Origin: Sternotherus odoratus
Lineage: Eukaryota > Chordata > Testudines > Kinosternidae
Assembly (NCBI GenBank): GCA_032164245.1
Contig: JAVMKO010000209.1
Location: 620,001 to 684,000, forward strand
Direction of reading: 5' to 3'
Length of the DNA stretch: 64,000 nucleotides
Within the stretch, counting starts at the first letter, position 1, and each line of letters opens with the position of its first letter. Made by a program: the position numbers and the translations under genes. Shown here piece after piece: positions 22,354-32,268 of this stretch. A model generated the notes under the pieces. The model was not told the DNA's origin and did no database searches. It saw nothing but the letters and a program-made list of their open reading frames with translations.

Positions 22354-23580
22354 CCCTGCTCATGCCATGGTTGTAGGAGATTGATATGGTATATTTGGTG
22401 ATTTTTCCCATCTATCTGGTGACAGGGCCCATCCAGTGAATCACCTCATAGAGTCCTGCCATCCTGCAAGATGATGGGACTCCTTGGAGGGGTATAATAT
22501 GAGGACCCAATCTCCTAGCTCAAAAGTTCAAGTTTTCACTCCCCAGGTTTAAGCTCTTGCTTGGGACGATTTGCTGGCCTGTAAATTCTCCTTTGCTAGG
22601 TCTTCATCTAGGGCCAGGCATTCCTGCAACTGCATTACATACTGTAGGCATCCCTGGGACCAGGATGGGGACCTATTCCCATGTTTCCCACACCAGGTCA
22701 AGCAACCCTCAAGGCTGGTGGCCATACAGTAGCTCAGATGGTGATGGAGGCCTGAAGCACTTCCCAGATAGCAAGCAGTGGAGATTGCGAAGAGGGGGGT
22801 AGTTTAGCTGGTCCCAGGAGCACAAGTCCTTTGGGGAGAACTTTCAGAGCATTTCCTTGAGAGCCAGATTAAAGTGTTCTACCAGCCAATCTATCTGGGG
22901 ATGGTAGACTGACATCTTCAGCTTCTTAATCTCAAGGAGGCCACAAACTTGGCAGTGCAGCTGAAAGGTGAATTTTTTTCCAGGTCCATAAGGATCTCAC
23001 AAGGTAAGCTCACCAAGGCAAAGATCGTTAGGAGCTTGGTACTGATGGTTCATGTGTTGGAAGTTCTTAGAGGAAAGGCCTCTGGGGAATGGGTGGTGTA
23101 GTATATCACTATGAGGATGTATAGGCATTTTCAGTGAGGGGCCCCACTGGGTCCATCTCACACCTCTTGAAGGGTGTTCCTGCCACTGGTAGGGGACCAG
23201 TGGAGCTCTCAGCACTCCTGGTGCTTCCACTAGTTTGCATTATGGGCAGGACCCACAGTAGTCCTTGATGTTGCGGTGCACACCCGGCCAGAAGAACTGG
23301 GCCAAGACCTGAGCTAGGGTCTTCTCCTGACCCAGGTGGCTGGCTGTGGGGACATCATGAGCCAACCTCAATACTGCCCGTTGGTAATATCGGGGCACAA
23401 ATAATTGAGACCAGGGCTCACAAGACCAGGGATAGTGTTTACACACTATAGGCAATCCTTAGTTAATTAAAATTGTGGTCACTGAGTCTCCTGACATGGA
23501 TCCATCACTACCCAGTCTATATATGTCAGCTGCTCATAGACCTGGCTAATGGTGGGGTCCTCCATTTAGTACAGGCTGAA
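22354..23580 (-). pseudogene. Gypsy-type integrase remnant
   Basis: On the - strand, 23,455-23,240 gives the HHCC zinc-binding head: RLAHDVPTASHLGQEKTLAQ, FFWPGVHRNIKDYCGSCP and, after one stop, the last Cys. Then a degenerate core reads MDPVGPL (two frames). At about 22,930-22,860 KMSVYHPQIDWLVEHFN gives the conserved end of the catalytic core. A GPY/F-like tail may follow, down to the DIRS boundary at 22,354. Stops and frameshifts are numerous. Upstream on the same strand, SQVYEQLTYIDWVV at about 23,500-23,560 belongs to the linker region seen before gypsy integrases. Confidence 0.8.
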
Positions 23581-23619
23581 ATCAACCCCCACATCCAGAG
23601 GGACTTCCTCATCGTTTGA

Positions 23620-24105
23620 TCAGGTAGGTGTGGCTACTTCTGGAATGTCAAGATCCCCAGCTGGGTCTTGGGGGACATCTGGGTTGATCTCCCCATTCTC
23701 GTCAGCCTTGCCTTCAAGGGGGCCTTTATCAAGGACTGTCTGAGCTGGTGGGTCCCAGAAGCTCATGTTTTGCAGGACCCTGGTAATTTCTGGCCAGTCC
23801 CACCCAAGGGAGAAGGAGTAGGGTAGCTTTTGGGAGACCCACACCATCATCAATCAGGTAACCCCATCCACCATTAATGGTGTTCAGGCACTTGGGTATA
23901 CTTTCAAGTCCTCGTGGATACAGAGGAGCCAAATCTGGTTCAGAGTCTGATTACTTGCAGGTGCAAAATGCCAACACATTAGAGTCTGCCCACAGTTGGA
24001 GTTCACCAGGGTGTGCACTTGTTTCCCACCAAATCCCATGGGGATAGTTACCTTGTTGGTGGGATGGTGGTGAGCATGGGTCTCCTGACCAAAGGAATAG
24101 TCCAT
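23620..24105 (-). pseudogene. Gypsy-type protease remnant
   Basis: The - strand reads VTIPMGFGGKQVHTLVNSNC then GQTLM, where a gypsy aspartic protease has a DSG/DTG triad. Here the triad is NSN, so it is inactive. Further on, YSFSLGWDWPEITRVLQ matches the LLGRDWPE-like end of the protease domain. It lies immediately upstream of the integrase on the same strand. Confidence 0.65.
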
Positions 24106-25656
24106 AATCAGGCATTATTGCTGGAGGTGTCCAGATCACCCACAAGTAAGATAAGGGCACAAAGAATTTTCACTTATAAATCTCTTTTAAGCAGCAAAGT
24201 CCTTCTGTGAGAGGAAGACGGTCAATATCCCAGCAATATCCCGTGCTCTGGGGCAGGATGGAAGGTCTGGGAGCAAAGTGCCCTCTGTATTATGAGGATG
24301 TTAGGGTGGCCTGAAGTATCCTCATTGATAACAGGTCCAGGGATGCCCCCTACACAGCAGAATATCTCACGGGGGCACTTTTAACCACTGCAAGTCCTTT
24401 GTGTAGCCAGAATGGCCTCATGGAAACTTCAGTTTTTATGTGGCCATTCCACTAAGACCTCAACCTCTCTCCTCACCCCAGCTTCATCCCCCTGGCAACA
24501 ACACTACCACTGCCGTGGCCCTGTCCCTGATTTTCAGTCACACTCAGGTCTATCAAGCCAGTTGTGCACTTAACTTGTTCAGCCATTCGCTCTGTTGCCA
24601 CAGGAAAATAAATGTGGGACTTCCTCCCTGGTTCACTGGAAATCCCCGACTGGGCCCCTAAGGAAGCACAAGTGTCAACAACTTCCACACCCATTCACAC
24701 TGTTCTGGGTGGGCTACAGCTAAGGTGCCCAAACAGCAAGTGTGAACAATCTGGATGGGGGTGGGGGGTAATAGGAGCCAATATAAGAAAAAGACCCCAA
24801 AATTGGAACTGTCCTTATAAAATCGGGACCTCTGGTCACCCTAGCTAAAGCCTTGTAGACATACTCGTCCTCCTTCCTTCAGGATCTTCTCAACCACCCT
24901 TGTACCAAGGCCTAAGTCCCCAGCTCGCTCTCAGCTCCCCAGTTCTCTCTGAGCCAGGGAACTCATCCAGTGCCAGACCCCAGGGAATCTCCAGTGACAC
25001 CTCCCCCAGGACTGTCTTAGCCCAGCATCTCTTGCAGGCTTCAGCCTCAGTCATTGTGTGAGCATGTTGTCTCATAGGAAATCCAGCCCTCTGACACTGG
25101 CCATGGGGAAAACCCCTCTCACTTCCCCACATCCTGGCAGAGCTCTCCCTCCCGCAGGAGCTAGAGGACTTTTTGAGTAAGGGATGGTGGAGATGGTGCA
25201 TCCAACAATGTTCCCACAGGAGGGAATGAAGGGAGCAGAAGATGCCCAGGAGCTCAGCACAGCTCTACCCCCTTATCCCTCCCTCTTCTCTATTCCACAA
25301 CATGAGACCTGGGAGGGGGTGCAGAGACCCTGGAGCTTCCCCTCCCCCAAGTTTGGAAAGGGAGCAGTAAAGACTTCACAGGTTCAGCAAAAACAGACCT
25401 AGGCCTGGGGACAAGGAGTGTGCATGGGTGCAGAATTCATTTGAGTCTGAGGCAGATGTGGGAGCAGTGGGAAGGAAATTAATTGACATGTGGCTGGGTG
25501 GGGAGGAACAGAATTAATTAATTGATATTTTGGGAGGGGAGATTGGGGAGAAGCACAATGCTGTGCACCAACAGTCAATACTTTGTGCAAATGTATGCAT
25601 TTTATTTCAGTTGGATCCTCTACCAAGAGCTCCTGTACAAGGGATCAAAACGATCT
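24106..25656. other. No gene recognised; possible remnants of the gypsy 5' part
   Basis: No convincing gag frame or LTR ends are seen. The sequence is of ordinary composition with several short frames, none with recognisable motifs. Confidence 0.35.
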
Positions 25657-25980
25657 TACAATAACCCCTCGATTTAACGGACTTCGGATGCAACGGACAA
25701 AATTTCTGAGCAAGTCTGATGTATCCGAAATCCATTTATCGCGGGCTGGCTGCCAGCTCCCAGCTGCCGCCCGGGTCCAGGCAGCAGGTGGGCTAGCTGC
25801 TGGCTCCCGGCTGCCACCTGGGTCCCAGCAGCAGGCAGGCTGCGGAGCTGCCGCCCCAACCCTGTGGCGGGCGAGCTGCTGCTCAGACAGCTCTTTTTCT
25901 TTTTTATTAAATAACGGACTTTTTGATTTAACGGACACCCCCTCGCCTGAATTAGTCCGTTAAATGGAGGTTTTACTGTA
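25657..25980. mobile_element. Pogo/Tigger-like MITE
   Basis: The left end TACAATAACCCCTCGATTTA and the right end, reversed TACAGTAAAACCTCCATTTA, continue as AACGGAC in both. They form inverted termini of about 26 bp bounded by TA. CAGTA-type ends and ATTTAACGGAC are typical of Tigger elements. The GC-rich middle has repeats around GGCTGCCAGCTCC. No transposase remains. Confidence 0.7.
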
Positions 25981-26481
25981 CTCTATATATTTGTGAAAGT
26001 TGGCAACATTGCACTAGTCACACAAGTACTGGGGGAGCGAAGAGGGAATTGCAAAAACCTGAAGACACCCTCCAAATCACAATTTAATCTACAAAACATG
26101 ACATGATTTTGGGGTCACTCTCACAAACTCTTGGGGGTCTCTTGATCTTTCTGGGGTGGCCACATTCTCCTCTCTGGCCTGACCACACAGACAAGAACTG
26201 TTGAGATGATTTGTTTGAGGGAGATTTTTTTGCCTCATTGCAAAACACACAACACACACAACTGTAAATAGGTTTGAGCTAAGCTTAGACTGATGTAATG
26301 CTGTGATTATTATGACTAACTATGGACAAAATTTATTTCACAATAATCCACATTTAGGGATGTGGTCACAAAAACCACAGAATGTGGTAAAAGTAAAATA
26401 AAAAGTGCATGAGAACCGGTGAAGAAACTTGTTTCCTGCCTGTCTACAATCCCCTCAGATCCTCCCCTCAATGCACTCACT

Positions 26482-26690
26482 CAGGGCTTGTCTACACTCC
26501 AAAATTAATTCAGCTTTATCTAATTTGACCTTGAGTCCCCAAATTAATGAAATTGATTTTGTGTCGCTCATTGTCTCGATGGAGTGCGTCCTCACTAGCA
26601 GTGCCTGCAGTGGGTAGCTATCTCAAATTCCCTCTTGCTGGTGTGCTTTGAGACGTTTGTGCAATGCCTCATGGGACCAAAACATGGGGG
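26482..26690. mobile_element. hAT-like terminal fragment
   Basis: It begins CAGGGCTTGTCTACACTCC, a typical hAT terminal motif in turtles. The other end is not resolved because the next SINE follows closely. Confidence 0.4.
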
Positions 26691-26864
26691 GGGGGGAATA
26701 GCTCAGTTATTTATTGGCCTGCTAAACCCAAGGTTGTGAATTCAATCCTTGAGGGGGGCATTTAGGGATATGGGGCAAAAATGGGATTGGTCCTGGTTTG
26801 AGCAGGGGGTTGGACTAGATGATCTCCTGAGGTCCCTTCCAACTCTGAGATTCTATGATTCTAC
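26688..26864 (+). repeat. Cryptodiran tRNA-derived SINE
   Basis: A Pol III A box region (ATAGCTCAGTTATTTATTGG) is followed by a tRNA anticodon-stem-like part and a B box region (GTTGTGAATTCAATCC). The body GGGGCAAAAATGGGATTGG leads to a CR1-like tail (TTGGACTAGATGATCTCC ... TTCTATGATTCT). This arrangement matches the Cry SINEs of cryptodiran turtles and is my main taxonomic clue. Confidence 0.8.
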
Positions 26865-26987
26865 AACTGTAACAGAGGAGAATGGGAACATTGCATTGGT
26901 ATCCTATGATGCACTGTGATCCCTCCTTCACATCAATGGCAAACAACCCAATGGTTTTCAAACCTTAAAGCCACCATAAATATGTCA

Positions 26988-27118
26988 AGAATCAGAGAGG
27001 TAGCCGTGTTAGTCTGGAATAGCAGAGGCAACAAAGTCCTGTGGTACCTTAAAGACTAACTATAAAGTTTTAAAGCATAAGCTTTCGTGGGCTAATACCC
27101 ACTTCGTCGGATGCAAGC
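26988..27118 (-). mobile_element. Penelope-like element terminus with hammerhead-like fold
   Basis: Common sauropsid repeat end, with the TTAGTC(T)TTAAGGTACCACAG and GCTTTCGTGGGCTAATACCC blocks. Read on the - strand at 27,112-27,074, CCGACGA, then a stem of GTGGG/CCCAC, then GAAA, then GC-UUAU-GC follow the order of a minimal hammerhead ribozyme. One core base (U4) is changed. The assignment to Penelope-like elements comes from general knowledge and is not proved here. Confidence 0.5.
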
Positions 27119-28100
27119 ATAAATATGTCATAACTCCAGAAGCATGGAGCCTGCTCAGCTGTGCACTCTTGCAGTGAGCATCTCAAACATCTCGTGCCTT
27201 CTCCGGCAGTATTTCTAGAGCCGAAGTAGGGTTTGCCAAATGGAACATAGCGATGTCCTGCACGCGGCCCCACTGCAAGCCATTAACAGTGGAGAAGTGA
27301 GTGGTGGTCGCTATTTGGAAGCTTGCAACGCCAGTTACTGGTCAGTGAGGAACCAATTTGGAGCAGATAAATCAATTGTGAGAGTTGCTGTGCTCCAAGC
27401 ATGCAGGGCCATGAATTGACTTCTGCTATGAAGGATAGTCAGTCTGGGAAATGTGCAGGACATAGTGGATGGTTTTGCCACGATGGGGTTCCCTAACAGC
27501 GATGGCACACTATCCCCACATTGGCACCAGACCACTATGCCAAAGAATACATAAACCGAAAGGGATACTTTTCAGTGGCACTTCTAAGGCGGCCTCTGTA
27601 TCATCACCTATGTTGTATGTGGGGGATTTCTTGGAATGGGGGCAGTATCTGGAGAAGGACTGTTAGGGTTGCCTGGTGGATTCAGTTTAACCTTTTACAG
27701 CTCTAAGCACTTTGCTTCCACTTCCAAGGACTTTGCCTTTAGGAAGAAATCCCTGTCTTCCACAGTTAGAACTCAGCCTGAGTTAAGGACATCCCTCCAT
27801 CTTGGCACTTAGATCTCTGTTTGGGGAGGTCTGACCCTTCCCTCCTGGGAATTTTCCAGTCCCCCATCACCAGCTTGCATTTATGTCATGGAACTGGATG
27901 TCTGGGCTTGATCTGGGTCTGTCTTCTGTGTGGTGTGCCACTCTGGGAAAACTGGTTGCTCTAGGGTTTTGGTGCCTGACCGTAATCTCATGCACAGGCT
28001 GCCCTACTCTAGCCGAGCTATTTTGTTTCCATGAAGCTAGAAAAAAATTAATTGCTTATTGGAATCCCTGGCTTTGCAGGTTGAACCCTTTGTATACCTG
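27119..28100. other. No gene recognised
   Basis: Unremarkable sequence with no splice-flanked frames I can support. The 121-codon frame at 27,883-28,248 runs into the (AAAAG)n repeat and is not credible as a gene. Confidence 0.4.
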
Positions 28101-28110
28101 TTCCCCCTCA

Positions 28111-28186
28111 GGCAGAAAAGAAAAGAAAAGAAAAGAAAAGAAAAGAAAAGAAAAGAAAAGAAAAGAAAAGAAAAGAAAAGAAAAGA
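28111..28186 (+). repeat. (AAAAG)n microsatellite
   Basis: About 15 uninterrupted AAAAG units. The uniformity suggests a young, length-variable purine tract. Confidence 0.95.
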
Positions 28187-28299
28187 GCAGAGCTTCCCTG
28201 GCTTTCAAGCAGCCAAAAGGAAAAATGTATCCTTTTAGAATCCTTTAAAATTCTAAGGTCTGTGCTTCTGGTTCAAAATGATCCCACTCTTGCCACCAT

Positions 28300-28802
28300 G
28301 TCAAGGCTGATTCCCTACTCTGGGACTTTGGTACATAAGTGGGGCCCGCAAGAGTTAAAAAAATGGCCACTCCCGGCTGGTATTAGATTCCCAAGATTCA
28401 GCTTCTCTCTGACCTTGAATGGGTAAATGCTGCTGCCATCCAAGTGCAAATCCCGTCCCTTTTGAGAATCAAGGAAGAAACACTTGGGAATTCCTTCCTG
28501 TGCCCTCAAGCCCTTTCACCCCCTTCCTGGGAAGAACTGAGAAAAAAATAAAGGAAATCAGCTAATTAAACAACAGGCACGAACCTCTTAGGGATACAAA
28601 AATCCAATTCTGTTCTTTAAAAAGGTAAATTTTATTTAACCCAAAAAGAAAGAAAATACATTCAGAACTTAGGCTTTTTGCAAGATCTTAAAGGAATCAA
28701 TTATAAAAATTAAGCATCAAGAGAGCTCTCTTGAGGTTCAGCTTAAAGGTTACAAGCAAAATGAAAGCATCTGGTGTTAGAACAGAGGAGTCCACAAGCC
28801 AA
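28300..28802. mobile_element. LTR-like segment interrupted by a Helitron
   Basis: From TGTCAAGGCTGATTCCC onward the sequence resembles long terminal repeat sequences I associate with turtle genomes (GACCTTGAATGGGTAAATGC, AAAGGAAATCAGCTAATTAA, AAAGGTTACAAGCAAAATG). The Helitron at 28,803 cuts it, and I could not identify a matching continuation beyond 29,820. Low certainty on class. Confidence 0.4.
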
Positions 28803-29820
28803 TCTATATATATAAAAGTCAAATGGTGTATGCGTGCGTGCGTGTATGCGCGGATGTATGCTTACTCCTTCCACACCGTTTGAGCTAGAGATTTGAAATT
28901 TGGTACAGTTAGAGGTCTTGGGGTCCTAATGACCGTAAGAGTCAAAAAAATTTCAAATCTCACCTCTGTCGCCCCCCAGGGGTGAAATTCTTTAAAGGCC
29001 AATCACAACAGCTGGGCAGCTGCTGTTCTCTGTGACATAGTTATGATGTCATAATACCCCCTCCAACAGACACCGCACTCGCTCAGCTCTCTGCCCCCTC
29101 CAACGGAACCCTGGAATCCCTCAGCTCTCTGCCCCCTCCCCACCTCCGACGGACCCGAGTTGGGTTTGGTTGGAGGGTAAGTGAGGTAGGGGTGTCGGGT
29201 TTGGTCGGGGGGGTGAGGTGGGGGTGTCGGGGGCTGGGTTTGGTCGGGGGGTAGTGAGGTGGGGGTGTTGGGTTTGGTCAGGGGGTAAGTGAGCCGGGAG
29301 TGTTGGGTTTGGTCTGGGGGGGTGGGAAGGTGTCTGGGTGGGTGAGGGGTGAGGTGTGGGGGTTGGTCAGGGGGTGTTGAGTTTGGTGGGGGGGCAAGGT
29401 GGGGGGGTTGGGTTTGGTTGGGGGTTGAGGAGGGGGGTCGGGGTTGGTCGAGGGGTAAGTGAGGTGTGGGTGTCGGGTTTGTTTGTGGTGGTAGGTAGGG
29501 GGGTCGGGTTTGGTTGGGGGGGAAGTGAGGTGGGTGTGTCAGGTTTGGTCTACGGGCGGGTGAGGTGTGGGTGTTGGTCAGGGGGTGTTGGGGTTGGTAG
29601 GGGGGAGACGTGGGGGTGTTGGGTTTGGGTGGGGGGGTCAAAATGTGAGTCGGGGTTGGTCGAGGGGTAAGTGAGGTGGTGGTGTCGGGTTTGGTCGGGG
29701 GGGTGAGGTGGGGGTGTCAGGTTTGCTCTCTGTCCCCATCCAACGGACCCCGCACTCGCTCAGCTGTCTGCCCCCTCCCCACCTCCGACTGACCCGAGCA
29801 ACACCGGGTATTTTCGCTAG
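28803..29820 (+). mobile_element. Helitron, family 2 copy, + strand
   Basis: Starts A|TCTATATATATAAAAGTC at 28,803. It ends with a hairpin (CCCG, AGCAACAC, CGGG), then TATTTTCG and CTAG|T at 29,820, the canonical Helitron terminus between A and T. The first 240 bp include a GTATGCGTGCG simple repeat and a CCGTTTGAGCTAGAGA block shared with the copy at 39,500-41,600. The body at 29,160-29,720 is a G-rich minisatellite of GGTGAGGTGGGGGTGTCGGG-like units. No Rep/helicase is encoded. Confidence 0.88.
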
Positions 29821-31560
29821 TAAGAAATAAAAGAAATAATGATGTAACCCTTCTGCCCATCAGAGTTGGCAGCAACAAGGGCCGGGTTCAGTATCCAGGG
29901 GTTCCATTCTAAGGACACAATACAAAACCGGCTCGAGCCCCCACCCAGTGACCTGGGACAACAATATACCACCCTTCTGGGCGCCTCTAAGAGGCAATAC
30001 TTCCCCTCTCGCAAGCACAGAGTCTGAGTGTACCAAAACCCCTTTAATGACAGAGAGAAACACTGTGGCATATTATTGGGTAAATACCACAAACAAAAGT
30101 CACAACCCAAACCATGAACCAGAATCCCCCCCCACACACACACACACACACTCACACGCCAATGGGCAGTGTCCTTTCCCTTGGGTTCTTGAGTCCCACA
30201 AGCCCCAAAGTCCCCAAAGTCCAACAGCCCCAGCAGAGTTCAAAAGTTCATAGCGGAGTTGTACCTCCTCACCGAGGGGGGGGCAGGTTATGGGGCACCT
30301 TACGTGGTCAGAGGCCAACTGCCCCGCCTCTCCAGTCATGCTGGTCACTCCACTAGCCACCCTGCTAGCCGACACAGGAACTGCTCTGGCAGCCGTCTCA
30401 GGAACAGGTCCACTCGCCGGCACAGGAACTGCTCTGCCAGCAGTCTCTGGAATGGGTCCACTCGCCAGCACCAGAACTGCTCTGGCAGCGGTCTCAGGAA
30501 CAGGTCCACTCACCGGCACAGGAACTGCTCTGCCAGTGGTCTCTGGAACGGGTCCACTCACCCACACAGGAACTGCTCAGGGCCCCCCACTTAAGATAAA
30601 GCTCAGTGATTTTTCAGCTCTTAAGTGATTTCAGCTCATAGTGGGGGGCCTTAGTGCAGAAGCACCACCAGACCCAAAGCAACTTCAGCTCAGTAAGCTG
30701 AAGTTGGACTCCTAAAGGAAGCAAAAGTCAGCTCTAACATTCCACAGGGGAGAGAGGCCAGGTACAATACACCTGTGAGGCCCTCAGACAAGGCCCTGAC
30801 CACAAGGTCTAGGAGCCTGTCCACAGCCTCTCTCAATTCAGTGAGTTTTGAAACCCCTGTCCCTTGTCTAGTGAACGCTACCCAGCTGATGGCGAGTCCC
30901 TCCAGCATGCCAAAGGCCAAATCAATGTCCCAACCCCTCATTCACATAAACAGGTTAATCAGCACTCTATCATTCTTGCCCCAATACTACAGAAACTGGG
31001 GGTCCCACAGTAGCCAAAGTGATCATTTTGGCTGTTAGAGTGCAGGCCAGGTGCGGTGGGTGTGTCTAAGCAAATCAGGTGTTATTTTCCAAAAGCTACT
31101 GCAATTTCTGCAAATCACCACTGGATGTCACCCATACTGACACTGCAAAGTCATTGCAATTCCTGCAATTCCCTGACACTGCTTACATCGATAATTGCTT
31201 CTTTCTACACGTTCCCTAATCTACTTACATATTTGAGGCTTCAGATAAGTAGGTTTGAGGTATGAACTGATGATCTATGATCATACCTGGCTTAAAGCTG
31301 CTTACAGCTTTGCTGCTCTGTCTCTCTGCTCACTCCCGGAGAACAACAACACGCAGAGAAAGGGAATTTTCGCCCCAATTTTAAAAAGTTCTAGCCCTGC
31401 CATTGGCTCTTTTGGTCATGTGCCCACTCCTTTTCCTTCACCCTTTGTTAACTCTTTAAAGTAAGCAGAGAACAGCTACTAAGAGGACTTTTATATCTAA
31501 CTGGCTGGCTAGGTGTCCATAAAAGGGAGCTACCTCCCCACTTCATTTGTCACAGAGACC
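29821..31560. mobile_element. LTR-like segment with a 48-bp minisatellite
   Basis: A TGTAACCCTTCTGCCC start near 29,842 and a TTTGTCACA end near 31,552 would fit an LTR-like unit, but I could not find a target duplication. A (CA)n-rich tract lies at about 30,128-30,150. The open frames here follow the minisatellite and are not supported as genes. Confidence 0.35.
30374..30580 (+). repeat. 48-bp minisatellite, about four units
   Basis: Units begin CACAGGAACTGCTCTG and continue through a GTCTC(A/T)GGAA block to GGTCCACTC. The 48-bp length is divisible by three, so several frames stay open through it. Confidence 0.8.
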
Positions 31561-31989
31561 ATTGACAGATCTGCTAGGGCTTTAAACCTTGCACAAAGAA
31601 GGACTGGGACACCAGGCACATGTTCCTGCTCATGGAGGTGACACTGCAACCTGCATCTGAGCCAGGCCGGTCAAACTTGGCACCAAGTGCCTCGGGGTCT
31701 GTAAGGAGTGTTGCTACTGTACCAGCGACCCAGCACCAATCCCCATCCCCAATGCCTATAAAAAGGCATAAGAAACAGACGGCCAAAAGGGGGTGATCCC
31801 GGCACTGAAGACAGACAGGCCTGGGGTGCAGAGTAGAGTGTGTTCTGAGCCAAAGCACTCCTCTGCCTTGGTACTGCAGAAGTCAGCACCTTTCACTCTG
31901 GCATCTAGATAGGCACCAACATCTCTGGCACTCTGGAGCCGCAAACTAAATTTATGCAAACTAGATAGGATCTGAATTAGCAATTTTGC

Positions 31990-32268
31990 ACCCTGACTGA
32001 TTATTCTTGTATACTTGACAGTATTCTTGCCAGCAAGCTAAAAAAGTATGGATCAGAAGAATGGACAATAAGGTGGATAGAAAACTGGCTAGATCATCGG
32101 GCTCAACCAAAATGCATGCCACAGTGCTCTTTTATTGCTTGTGTCCATTCCCACTACCTACTATATACATATAGCTACAAACTATATCAACAGTTCAATG
32201 TCTAGCTGGCAGATGGTATCAAGTGGAGTGCCCCAGGGGTTGGTCCTAGAGCCGGTTTTGTTTCTCCA
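31990..32268 (+). mobile_element. CR1 LINE reverse transcriptase fragment
   Basis: The + strand reads KLKKYGSEEWTIRWIENWLD at about 32,035-32,095 and, after an insertion of about 80 bp, NSSMSSWQMVSSGVPQG then LVLEPVLF. These are two neighbouring blocks of the CR1 reverse transcriptase. The fragment ends abruptly at about 32,268, right where the transmembrane exon of the receptor gene on the other strand ends. Confidence 0.8.
32131..32136 (-). terminator. Polyadenylation signal inside the interrupted CR1 fragment
   Basis: AATAAA on the - strand, 110 nt after the TAG of the one-Ig receptor. It lies within the segment that interrupts the CR1 coding blocks. Confidence 0.45.

Noticed and set aside
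26688..26864. Possible tRNA gene
   Set aside because: The A and B boxes belong to a SINE with a CR1-like tail. There is no complete cloverleaf or 3' T-run terminator after a tRNA body.
29003..29670. Long proline/threonine-rich and glycine/valine-rich frames
   Set aside because: Products of the G-rich array in the family 2 Helitron; both strands are open because of composition.
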